Below are positions 39,001-47,757 of a stretch of DNA of 64,000 bases, one piece after another. How positions within the stretch are numbered: the first letter of the stretch is position 1; the number at the start of each line of letters is the position of its first letter. A program made the position numbers and the translations under genes. This DNA is from Trichobilharzia szidati (taxonomy: Eukaryota > Platyhelminthes > Trematoda > Strigeidida > Schistosomatidae): assembly GCA_944472155.2 (NCBI GenBank), contig OX235279.1:52053564-52117563 (forward strand). The letters are read 5' to 3'. The notes beneath the pieces were generated by a model. The model saw nothing but the letters and a program-made list of their open reading frames with translations. It was not told the DNA's origin and searched no databases.

Positions 39001-40143
39001 GCCGAGCATTGCCAGTCAATTTTCAGAAGTATAAGTTTGTACTGTTAGTTTGAATGGTTGTAAACAATATACGATTAGGACACCCTAGTAGACGCATAAG
39101 TATATGAATTAAGTAGTCATACAAGTCATTTAATAAACTTAGGAAAATCTAGTCTACAAATTTCCTGATGTGTTATATTTGTGCAGATTTAATTCATATC
39201 AGGGTAGATTTCGTTGGTACATGACTAAATCAAACATGGGATTTTTAACATTGTACTGAAATATCAGTTCCTACTGATTAGAACGTATAAAAGCGTATAC
39301 TAAATAAATAATAAAAAGTGTAGCAGGAAACAGAATTTTGTGCTGCATGTATACAGTACTGTGCATAGAAATACGCACAATTTCACTTAAACAGACACGT
39401 TTCTTCTTTTTATAGACATCAATACGAATGTGTACATAAATACAGGTACATACATTCACAGGACACAGTGTCAGAAAATACGTCTTCTGCATATGTGTGC
39501 AACAACGAATAAATCGATTTTCACCTAACAAAAACTAAAGGTCAGAGGAGAAAATTTATTTATGTATGAAGAATTTAAGGTGAAAAGTAGTAAGAATGAC
39601 TCACTTGGTTGAGGTCAAAATATTCCCCCAATAGCCCCAATATTTGAAAACCAAAGTTTTTAAATGTCTTACAAGCCTACATACACACTAGGGGAAATTT
39701 AAAGAGACTGACCTCATTTCAATAAACAATACACCAAAGGCAACATGGAGAGAGGGATGAATAGATGCCCAACATTCTTTATAACATATTAAAAAACGTC
39801 AATAATTTTGTGTTAAAGCATACCTCAATTTTCCTGCCTTCAACTACAGTTCCGTTTAAATTCTCTCGCGCACGATCAGCTTCTTCGCCTGTTGCAAAGG
39901 TGACGAAGCCAAAACCCTGTAAAAGCAAGCAGATGAACAATAGAGGTTTTGTAAATTAGAATTTCAAAAACGACCGAAACATAAAAGTGAAAGTGGGTTT
40001 TTAATATATACAGCATACACAATATACATAACGATAAGTGAGAAGTGTTGCGAATCTATACGCGTTTAGTCCCACCAATAATCTCCGTCTTCTTCCACGC
40101 AATGTTAAACGTAAAAGAAGACATTTAAGCAAATACTTTTTCA

Positions 40144-40178
<35 letters not shown>

Positions 40179-43100
40179 CTGTAAATAAACAGGACTTTTT
40201 AATTAACTTGGTGAACTTGAGGATTATTCCTAACTCTTAGATGTCGTAAATTATGCTTATCCCTTGCTCATAATTTTACAGTTTCATTAGTTTTGTTTTC
40301 TGAATAATAACGTCCTGAACTGCAGATACTTGAAACAGCATACGTTTTTTCTTTAAACGCCAAATATGTCGATTCCATAAATTCTTTCAGATACCTGACA
40401 ATCGTTTGTGGGAAATGGATCGCCTTCAAAGTATATTTCAGAACAAAAGGATAATGACTCATGAACAACATTTACCAATGATCACTGTATAATGATCTGG
40501 CAGGAGTTAACCGTTTAATGGTAACATGCTTACCTTGAGAATTCACAAGTGTAGTCCCGATTAATGCACTGCAGCTGACCTACTTAACAATAACCTAGAG
40601 CTGAGATGCAGTCCATTACCCCGAGGTTCTCCTTCATTATCTAGTTGGTATTACTTAGTGGTGACAACTGGACTGATATAAAAATCATTAAAATTTTTAA
40701 TGACGGACAAAAAGGCCGTTAAAATTCAAAGAAATTTCCATCTAGCTGACTGACAGACGTTGGTTTAATTCATGCTTGGTAAATAAAACAAATTTGTAAT
40801 AATACTTGAATTTCTTATAAATATGAGTGTTATTAAAGTTACCTTTGATCCACGTTCGTTGAAGATAATTTCCACATCCAAAATCGTACCGAATGGCTTG
40901 TAAAAAAAAAGTAAAAAGCATTTTAAAAAAAGGTTTAATGAGGTCACTTAGTGTGGGCATGTTCTCATCACTGTCTCATGAGATCCCTTCTGAAGGCGAA
41001 TAATATAAAGGACAAACTGAAACTACCTGTGTGATTATCTGTTGGTTCTACATAACAATTTTTCAGTAATTTTATTTGCTGTAGAGATCAAGCGAATCCA
41101 TTTTATTTCCACAGGATATAAACATCAAAATGTACTTTCCTTTCATTTTATTCGTTGGATGTGTAACACAGTTAGATAGTTTCACGCACAGAATGTTGTT
41201 ATTATCCTGATTTATTGTTCATTCTTAAATCAAGACATGACTGTGCTTGGCCAAAATAAACTTTTTTGCAAGATTCTGTTTAGTGAATAAAACTGCTTTA
41301 TTGGATTATATGCCTCATATATGTCTCATTTCATTGCTGTGGACTATTAATTTGGTTTCTGTTCAGTAGTTCTATCATTGTTTTTATCCCTTCAAAATTT
41401 ACGAACATTCAGAATCTTACTTGGCCTCTTCGGTTATCATATTCACATTTCACCCATGTAATTATTATTATCATTATTGTTGTTATCAGCAGCACTGTAA
41501 TCATGACAAATATTAGGACAATTAGAACTGATAAACTGATTCTTATGGGGAAAAAGTTTATTATGTAATTATTCTTAAGCTTGGAAATAAATTTGCTAAA
41601 CAATTTTATTTATTATTATTGTTCCCTTGGGTTCCTAGTGGAACATAGGGCTTCAACTGCACGTCTCCACTTGCTTCTGTCTTCTGCTGTACTTTTCACC
41701 TGCATCCATGTTAGTCCATACTGTTTCAACTCCTCTTCACACGATCTCCTCCATGTCACCCTTGGACGTCCCACTCGGCGCTTCCCTTTAGGGTTCCACT
41801 CGAGCTATGGCCTGACGCGCAATGTCACCCAACGGCCTCCTCAGCGAGTGTCCAATCCATCTCCACTTTCTCCTGCTAAACAATACATGAGTTAAAAATC
41901 ATTTCAAATATTTTGTCAACTATCAGACTGAGTGACGATGGGCTCAGCTCTTGTCTTAATCCCATGGTCAGTTATGAGTGGGAACTTTTGAAGAGTCCTT
42001 GAACTCGGTGAAATAAGGGTCTAGTGCTCTTTGGTTAATTAAACTGTGAACCTGCTCAGTCGCGCTAAGCAGTATGTTCCCAACATAGAAGTTAGTACTT
42101 TGTCAGCAATGTGGTTTAATAGTGCAAAGTGAAGTTTCTTTATATGTACATATCATATGTGACATTTGTGCGTCGGTGCCATAGCGGTTAGGACGCTCGC
42201 CGACCATGCACATGGTCCGCGGTTCGATCCCCGGCCGACGCATTCATTTATCTCGCTATGTCAGAAATAATTCTGGTGAAGAGGAAAGGTTGGGCATGAG
42301 GCTAGCAACCCCATCCTGTAAAATAAACACTGCTACAGAAACTTCAAGCCACTAGCTTGAAGCCCTATGTTCCACTGGGGAACGTGAAGGAAAAAAATGT
42401 GACATTTGATTAAATCCAGACGTTTGCATGTGCATGCAAACAATAATATGAGACAGTATCTCGAAATGTGAATTACATTCTAAATAACCAATATACAGCT
42501 TGAATGCATCTTACTTCTCTTCATGTAAATCATGACAGATAGGGTGAAGTGAGAATCTGAATTTCCCATTCAGAAATAACCACCAAATACGCTTCAAAAC
42601 ACGCTAAACACCACAATGTATGTTCTTTTGCAACACATTAGACTTTGAGAATTTCTGTGAATAACAGCTATTAATGTTCATGTGGTCATAGAACTAGTTT
42701 TAACTATCTCATATATATGATATATATATATATATATATATCATAAATCAAATAACTTACCCCTAAAAGTTGACGTAGGTCAGCTTCCCGAAACCTGAAT
42801 GGTATGTTGGACACATGTAAACGCTTGGGCCCAACACTGACCAAATTCGCTGCTAGAGCGGCTGCTGCTCCTGAATTCAAGCCACAACTAGTTAACGTAG
42901 GAGAATGGATAGAAGTAATCGCAGCTGAAGTAATCATTGGTAAGTTCAGCTCTCCACTCAAAGAAAATAATTGGGCATTTTGGTTCTGCGTTATGGAGAC
43001 GGTTGGTGAAGTTAGGGAATAGCTTGTTTCTAACTTTTCTCCTGTATGAACACTGAGATTGATATCACTTGCAGGTAGCTTAGATAAATGGAGAGGATTA

Positions 43101-46100
43101 TTTAAGCTCCCACTATAAGTGGGACCTTGCGATATTATCGTAGAGTTCTTTGTAGATACTGCCAGGGCAGCCGCAGCCGCTGCCACAGCTGCTTCCAGTG
43201 AAACAACCTAAATTGGATAATAAAAAAGGAAAAAAAATAATATGCTTGAGTGTAGGACTTCTTATTTGTATGACCGATAATTGTGAAACGGTAAAAGAAT
43301 TAGTAGAATGTAAAGTGGTAAGAAGCGTCAAATATAATTCTAATCTGATCATCAACTACACAAATACAATGATAGGTTATATCCTTGGTTAAATTCAAGC
43401 CTGGTTTTCTTTATATATGGGGATATGCTGTCCGAAACCTGGATTTATAGTTGAATCCTTGAAAGTCTTGCTAAATCTAGGTAAACACACCATTAAATTG
43501 CAGGCTTTAGCCGACTACTGAGAGAATCGCGTCTTCGTCTAACGTTTCTTTCCAAGCGTTAGGGGATTAGAACATAAGTTACTTTTCTTGGTAAGTATTT
43601 AAGAAGAATGATAGTTCTCTGCAATAGTTAGATATTTTGGAGTAATCCAAACTCAGTGAGTTTCAGAATTTGATCTGCGGGAGGGGGAAATATTAAAGTG
43701 CAAGACACCAAACTAAGACGTACAGAAGAATTGAAATAAATAGGTGGGGATTTTAGGTAAAATCATAAAAATTCACCTCAGTGGTGAAGATGATGCATTC
43801 ACGATTCAGTTATATCAGCATAATTAAGACGTTTTTACCAACTAACTTTACACCTTTTACTATTAAATTCTAAACTCTCAATGCTTTTTATAGCCTCTAT
43901 TATTATAATATTCATTTACTTTTTATCTTGTGTCAAAGCCAGACTCGTAAGGACAAGATATGCCTTAATCAACCTGAAGTTGGTTTGGAAATCTTCTACA
44001 CTCAGCCAGCATAAACAACAAGACTCGGATTTTCAACCCAAATGTGAAGTCATTCAGTTCTACTGTAGGGTTCAGAAACTTGACAATTGCATCATTGAAA
44101 GCATTTTCAAGAAGTTACAGACTTCTATCAACAGCTGCCAACCTTGTTGGCTCCATACTGAAGATCAAATGGCCGGTCAGAAAGGATCAGCAACAAGAAA
44201 CTATGTGAACAAACTAACCAAGAACCTATTGTCACACAAATATGTAGGAGAAAATTGAGATGGATAGGGTACACACTGAGGAGGCCATCGAGTGACATCG
44301 TGCGCCAGTCCGTCGAGTGGAATCCTAATGGGAAGCGAAGAGTGGGTCGTCCAATGGTGATGTAGAAGAGACCGTGCGGCGAGGAGATGAAAGACTACCC
44401 ACAGTCATGGACCCTGCTGAAGAGGACGATAGAAAACAGAACAAAGTGGAGATGTGTTGCAGAAGTCCTATGTTCCACTCGGAACATAAGGGAATAATAA
44501 TAATACGTTTTATCGTGTGAAGTTTCCCTCTGACTCAGGTGTGATATTCTACAAGAGTATAAATTTGCTCCACTTTCTGTTCATATGTCTGCATTATAAA
44601 TCCGATTTAAGTTATAGAAGAAAGATTCAAAAATATAAATATTAATGACACGTTTTCACTATCGATATGGTCATTTTAATCCTTCGTAACTCCATGCGAC
44701 ACATGACAAGTTTAGTTAAACGATAATTAGCAAAACGATAATTTTTAGCATGCTGTTGAACAGTGATGATTTTAGTATTTCGTTTTGCTTCACGCCCCCC
44801 CCCCCTAAACTCATGGAAATATCATTTCCTTTCAAAAAATTTATATTCCTTTGATTGTTTCTCATATATTATTAATTCCTGGCAAGATGGTTCTAGTTTT
44901 AATTTTTTTACTGCCATTATGAGTTACTCATATGAATAAAGATTAAAATATGACGCCTAAGACTTTGTGACTTAAACGCCACAGTTTTATACCTTTTCAT
45001 TTATTATTGGTCACTCCTTGAGTTACTGATATGACGCAGAACTTCAGCTACACATCGCTATTTCTGTCGATCCTCATATGATATGCTCCATAAAACTATA
45101 GGAGGCCCAACACATCGCTTCCCATACAGTTCTCTTCAAGAACCTGACGTGTGATGTAGCCTGAATGTCTCCTCTGAGCATGTTCACTGCGCATTAGTTT
45201 CCTTTGGCATATTTGTTGAGCAATGGGTTCTTGGTTAGTTCGTTGTCTGCCTGGGTTCCCTGTCGCTTATCATTTCCTGTCGGAGATCTGTTCTTAAGTA
45301 TTAGGCTCATGTATCCGTTGATGAAGGGCTTCAGACTTCTGGAAATACTTTCACTGATGCTTGAGCCATGTCCCTGAATTGCATAAAAGCACTAACTTGG
45401 CGTCAATATTAAGAATTTAGATCTTCTTCTTTATGATAAATGTTGTTGATCTCCAAGCTGATTTCAGAGTGTTGAACTTCTGTTCTGCTTTTTCGTTCCA
45501 ATTTTGGCTGAATTTGACATAATTACCTGTGCTGCAGGTAGTTAAAACGATGCTACGGATGCATGTAAAAGAGACAACCTTCCCAAGACTTCTCCCACTA
45601 TTAGTGTTTATTGTTGGTTGGGCTTCTGTGCTATCCCCGTCCTCCCTATATTCATTTGAAGTCCTATATTCGCTGCCTCTGTCAACCTGTTGTTTTCCTA
45701 TTGTAAATCCTCAAGTTTGTTTGATTCATATATTGTAGATAACTCTTATTCTATGTAATTCCGGAAAACGAAATGAGGAGTTCCTAGTAGTACTGGATAG
45801 TGATTGGCTGAATGTCGAAAATTTTGGTTGTTTTATTTGGACTTCGATTTGGATGAAATAGAAGCATAATTTGATGAAATCAAGCTCAGCGGATATTTCT
45901 TAGCAAAAGTGTGTAAAGAGCTGCCAAAAGAGGAACTAAATCCCTCAAATCATGTCTCAGAAACTGTTTTCACTGAGGATTACACAGTTTTACTTCAGTT
46001 ATCCAGTGGAGTTTCGGGAATTCTGTCCAAATAAAGTATGTTTATATAGCGCAGCCACTAACAAGTGTCACAGGCGAGTAGTCGTTCTCTAATCTGACTT

Positions 46101-47513
46101 GATGGATCCCTCTGGTTAAGACTTCTCACTAGAATTCCAAAACAATTCTTGTACAGAAACAGTCGCTGTGAGCATTAGATTAATTATAAAGTGTTAGTTC
46201 ACAGGGATTTGATTGGTTGAAGCCTTGGTCGCGAGTTGAAATCAATCATGGGACCATAAGGAAACCAGAGAGAACTTGACAGCTTTTTCATTCTGGCCTG
46301 GGAACCTTCAGCAGTATGAACCCAATGAGGTCTGAACCCTAGCTTTCCACAAGACACTTAATCAAAAATTTCACCATTACCAGAGAGTATAAAGTTTCGC
46401 ACATTCTTTTCTAATAAGCTTAAATACTTCTTTTATACGATAGTGACACCTCATAAAGAATCTTCCGATTTTACCTAGCAAACCACACGTCATGTACAGG
46501 TGGAGAAATATATGATCTCTGAAAGAAAAATATGCGCAGACAATCCTTGACCAGAAGTGTCTTGCAAAAGAATATTCAAGGGTCACTAAGAGCTAATTAT
46601 TCCATCACGCACATCATTAAATACACCTACTAACAGGTGACTATTAAAATCGTAAGAACTGAAATCGTATTGCATGTGCACATGCGTGAACGATAATTTG
46701 CTTAACCCTGGAAATATTCCAGTAATTACTGGTTTCATTTTGGAGCGAAAATGAAATCTGAACTTCTCTAAAAAACAGTTTGAATTCAGTGGTGTATGCG
46801 GCAATAATCCTATAGTGATAAGAAGAGAATAGTTTACTGTAGCAAAACTCGACAAACAATGAAATAACCAGGCAAATAGGTCGATAGTGATTTTAAGTCA
46901 TCCATATGAGTACTTTAAAACACTGGGAAAAATAATATATGGTCACCAAGTTCCACGCATGGGTGAAAACCATACTCACAAATTTTATTATATGAAGTAT
47001 AAATTGCGCTGGCTCTGACCATCAGTCAATGCAACGGAAGAATGCACATAGACTAACCAATGATCAATGGGAACAAGTGGACCTAATCATTCAAATAATT
47101 TCATACATTATGCACAAATCTCTTTGTAACTTACTTGATGTGAATTGATTTGATCCAGCATACTTTTCCCTTCAACATCATTCAAATCTTTAGTGCAAAC
47201 ATCTGTTACAGGATTACCACAATTCGATATTGCATTCACAAGTTGTGTATCTTCATTATCCATTGTGCTGATGACTCCGGTTGACAATGTAGATACCAGA
47301 CCATTGGAAGAGATGAAATTCGTCGATAAACCTGCACTAGATGAAACCACAACTTCATTTGATACAGACGACGCCACGTTAGATGTCATCACACTAGTAC
47401 TATTAGTGTTGTTCATTAGGCTGAGTGAGGTAAATCCGTTCACTTTTCTACCCGGTTATACAGATATTCGTGTTGTGCTTCGAATACTTTTGATAGTCCG
47501 TAGTATTTACACT
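29910..47513 (-). CDS. RBFOX: Rbfox (fox-1) RNA-binding splicing regulator
   Basis: Rbfox proteins bind (U)GCAUG in nuclear pre-mRNA and control alternative exon use. Eight exons splice in phase on the minus strand: 47135-47513 (ATG at 47416), 42761-43207, 40843-40896, 39824-39916, 34444-34507, 32512-33113, 31129-31679 and 29910-30072, giving 751 aa. The RRM spans residues ~222-297: RNP2 LHVSNI, then [20 protein letters not shown]1 GFGFVTFA, then EGRKIE and NNATARVM, all diagnostic of the family. The 54-nt and 93-nt exons are the same sizes as in vertebrate RBFOX genes. Outside the RRM, long Ala-, Ser-, Asn- and Gln-rich stretches make it much longer than the ~350-450 aa vertebrate forms. The C-terminus (DPYLNRLA ... 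YQRFSPY) matches the conserved family end. Introns of 0.7-6.0 kb carry mobile elements. Upstream 5' exons may exist outside this model. Confidence 0.94.
30073..31128 (-). other. Rbfox intron 7
   Basis: About 1.06 kb. Its only recognised content is the minus-strand SINE at 30,523-30,744. Confidence 0.7.
30523..30744 (-). mobile_element. tRNA-derived SINE, copy 2 (Rbfox intron 7)
   Basis: On the minus strand the head begins gcgtcagtggcatagcagtt and has the box-B region ggtttcgatccccggccgac. The body word gttgggcatgaggctagcaa follows, and the tail ends tgttccactgggggacgtg. It is the same family as the copies at 9.2, 42.2, 55.0 and 58.0 kb. Confidence 0.88.
31129..31679 (-). CDS. RBFOX: Rbfox exon 7 (Gln/Ser/Asn-rich)
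   Basis: 551 nt with ttcaatag acceptor and gtaagt donor, phase 0 to 2. It starts [20 protein letters not shown], with a run of six Gln, then long Ser/Asn/Ala stretches. No vertebrate counterpart was recognised. The low-complexity composition may favour condensate formation (inference). Confidence 0.9.
31680..32511 (-). other. Rbfox intron 6
   Basis: About 830 bp of AT-rich sequence with no recognised repeat. Confidence 0.6.
32512..33113 (-). CDS. RBFOX: Rbfox exon 6 (Ala/Ser-rich C-terminal domain)
   Basis: 602 nt with ttatttcag acceptor and gtgaga donor, phase 1 to 0. It begins [16 protein letters not shown] and is dominated by Ala, Gly, Ser and Asn. The LRG/RGVRAL start recalls the Ala-rich LRGRGR area of vertebrate RBFOX. 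Confidence 0.92.
33114..34443 (-). other. Rbfox intron 5
   Basis: About 1.3 kb. A stretch at 33,500-33,545 has accgaaacgttcc and tgtcatcagagg words of the kind found in PLE ends, too little to call an element. Confidence 0.5.
34444..34507 (-). CDS. RBFOX: Rbfox exon 5 (end of RRM)
   Basis: 64 nt encoding [20 protein letters not shown] plus Lys, with tttactag acceptor and gtaagt donor, ending in phase 1. [11 protein letters not shown] is the family's conserved sequence after the RRM. Confidence 0.93.
35800..36015. repeat. Dispersed repeat with (TA)n core, copy 1
   Basis: The word order is gccaaggtatgtttttcatta, then (TA)n, then aatagaatgttcaaata and agtattgaactgtgggaata, then a catatcacacca word. 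It recurs at 53,945-54,240 with the same order but different spacing. Class unknown. Confidence 0.5.
36269..36534. repeat. Palindromic PLE-type element (about 105-bp arms, 39-bp loop)
   Basis: Arms 36,279-36,381 and 36,421-36,524 are inverted copies with few mismatches. The right arm carries ctgaagatgttgtcc, then aaaa, then ggacgacgaaagc: a 7-bp hairpin (GTTGTCC/GGACGAC) between CTGAAGA and GAAA. A single arm of the same family lies at 61,150-61,250. Inverted terminal segments plus this motif resemble the pseudo-LTRs of PLEs. No coding sequence lies between the arms. Confidence 0.7.
37650..37800 (-). mobile_element. Sm-alpha-like SINE, copy 2 (minus)
   Basis: On the minus strand: box-B-like tattcgaaatccggtgg, then ttgtcaatgagtcccaacta, atgacgaaacaactgtccag and ttccccggttttcag. 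The core reads CAATGAGTCC against CTGATGAGTCC expected, and stem II is weakened (GTCC against TGAC). Probably inactive. Confidence 0.75.
37985..38160 (+). mobile_element. Sm-alpha-like SINE, copy 3 (plus), best-preserved hammerhead core
   Basis: It starts ggctcccagtggctcagtgg, with box B ggttcgagacccgg, then ctcccgatgattccctaact followed by aggacgaaacagctgtccag. The catalytic core reads CCGATGA (consensus CTGATGA), followed by GGACGAAAC and a GTC cleavage triplet. One core change and an altered stem II (TTCC/GGAC) make activity doubtful. It is head to head with copy 2 across about 185 bp. Confidence 0.78.
39824..39916 (-). CDS. RBFOX: Rbfox exon 4 (93-nt RRM exon)
   Basis: 31 codons running [19 protein letters not shown] to VEGRKIE, with ttttacag acceptor and gtatgc donor. 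It contains RNP1. The vertebrate homologue is the 93-nt exon whose skipping produces a dominant-negative Rbfox. Confidence 0.95.
39917..40842 (-). other. Rbfox intron 3
   Basis: About 930 bp with a (TA)n run at 40,146-40,178. It contains two GCATG words on the transcribed sense (minus) strand, at 40,771-40,775 (67 nt after exon 3) and 40,525-40,529. Confidence 0.6.
40771..40775 (-). promoter_or_regulatory. Candidate Rbfox binding word (GCATG) downstream of the 54-nt exon
   Basis: The minus strand reads aagcatgaa 67 nt past the exon 3 donor. Rbfox proteins bind GCAUG, and sites just downstream of an exon usually promote inclusion. A 5-mer occurs by chance about once per kilobase per strand, so this is only a candidate for autoregulation. 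Confidence 0.3.
40843..40896 (-). CDS. RBFOX: Rbfox exon 3 (54-nt RRM exon)
   Basis: 18 codons, [18 protein letters not shown], between an A/T-rich acaag acceptor and a gtaact donor. Length and phase equal the vertebrate 54-nt RRM exon. The first residue is Pro where vertebrates have Gln. Confidence 0.95.
41622..41890 (-). mobile_element. RTE-type LINE, 3' terminal fragment
   Basis: On the minus strand it reads [20 protein letters not shown] (the C-terminus of the RTE ORF), then a frameshifted RVGRP-like stretch. It ends ttgaagccctatgttccact, aggaacccaaggg and an AATAATAAT tail. The same C-terminus and tail occur at 43.9-44.5 kb and 63.1 kb. Confidence 0.85.
42157..42408 (+). mobile_element. 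tRNA-derived SINE, copy 3, with 12-bp target duplication
   Basis: The body spans 42,169-42,396 between direct repeats atgtgacatttg at 42,157-42,168 and 42,397-42,408. The head is gcgtcggtgccatagcggtt, with the box-B region gcggttcgatccccggccga. The body has gttgggcatgaggctagcaa, and the tail is gccctatgttccactgggga followed by poly-A. Intact target duplications indicate a comparatively recent insertion. Confidence 0.93.
42713..42742. repeat. (TA)n microsatellite next to the Rbfox exon 2 donor
   Basis: A near-perfect TA run with flanking atga/tcat, so it can fold as a hairpin, ending 18 nt from the gtaagt donor of exon 2. Confidence 0.85.
42761..43207 (-). CDS. RBFOX: Rbfox exon 2 (Ala-rich segment and RRM beginning)
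   Basis: 447 nt, phase 0 to 0. It begins VVSLEAAV plus an Ala run and ends [20 protein letters not shown] followed by LLG and a gtaagt donor. It holds RNP2. A (TA)n tract starts about 18 nt beyond the donor. Confidence 0.93.
43930..44505 (+). mobile_element. RTE-type LINE, 3' portion
   Basis: Frame-broken but continuous order: [66 protein letters not shown], then a tail with tcctatgttccactcggaac and AATAATAATAAT. This is the same family as the copy at the right edge of the window. Confidence 0.87.
45030..45530 (-). mobile_element. RTE-type LINE, 3' portion, strongly decayed
   Basis: Minus-strand DNA matches the 63.3-63.7 kb copy in order (catatttgttgagcaatgg, ttcttggtta, aggctt-type words), but frames are destroyed. 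Confidence 0.6.
47135..47513 (-). CDS. RBFOX: Rbfox exon 1 (5' UTR and N-terminus)
   Basis: Coding runs from ATG 47416 ([10 protein letters not shown]...) to Gln just before a gtaagt donor, phase 0; 94 codons rich in Ser, Asn and Val. An in-frame TAA at 47456-47458 supports a start downstream of it. A GTG-initiated reading from 47443 is less likely. A ttttataacag acceptor at 47,514 suggests an upstream non-coding exon. A partial inverted copy of this exon lies at 53.3 kb. Confidence 0.8.
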
Positions 47514-47757
47514 CTGTTATAAAATCTGGGAATCGAAAACAAAATAGAGACGTTTATAAGTTAAGTTTAGGGGGAACTGATGTACATCCAATGTGATCTC
47601 GATAAACAGTAATACCACTGAACTTGATTTAAGCTGTAATATCTTCAGCGTTCTTCAACAGTCCATCTTAATTGGTGTTGGGAAAAGCATTTACTTAGAG
47701 GAGATAAAGTCAAGTGAAAAGTTCAGATGGTCAGAGAAATGCATATTAGGTTGCATC
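47345..47757. repeat. Source copy of an inverted duplication (Rbfox exon 1 and upstream flank)
   Basis: This ~413-bp block is present again in inverted orientation at 49,850-50,057 plus 53,263-53,490. The two copies agree at most positions, and the insertion between the two parts of the second copy is absent here. Confidence 0.9.

Larger units (their letters stand above)
34508..39823 (-). other. Rbfox intron 4
   Basis: About 5.3 kb. It holds (TAA)n at 35,240-35,258, a repeat with a (TA)n core at 35,800-36,015, the palindromic element at 36,269-36,534, and two Sm-alpha-like SINEs at 37.65-38.16 kb. The 86-codon minus frame at 35,333-35,593 has no motif that I can name. Confidence 0.65.
40897..42760 (-). 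other. Rbfox intron 2
   Basis: About 1.86 kb. It holds an RTE LINE 3' end (41,622-41,890, minus), a SINE with perfect target duplications (42,157-42,408) and the (TA)n tract at 42,713-42,742. Confidence 0.7.
43208..47134 (-). other. Rbfox intron 1
   Basis: About 3.9 kb containing two RTE LINE 3' fragments (43,930-44,505 plus; 45,030-45,530 minus) and a C9-10 run at 44,796. Nothing else is recognised. Confidence 0.65.

Noticed and set aside
42169..42245. Possible true tRNA genes at the heads of the five SINE copies
   Set aside because: The cloverleaf-like heads are always followed by the same 150-bp body and LINE-like tail, and the copies differ from each other in stems and anticodon region, so they are SINE promoters, not tRNA genes.
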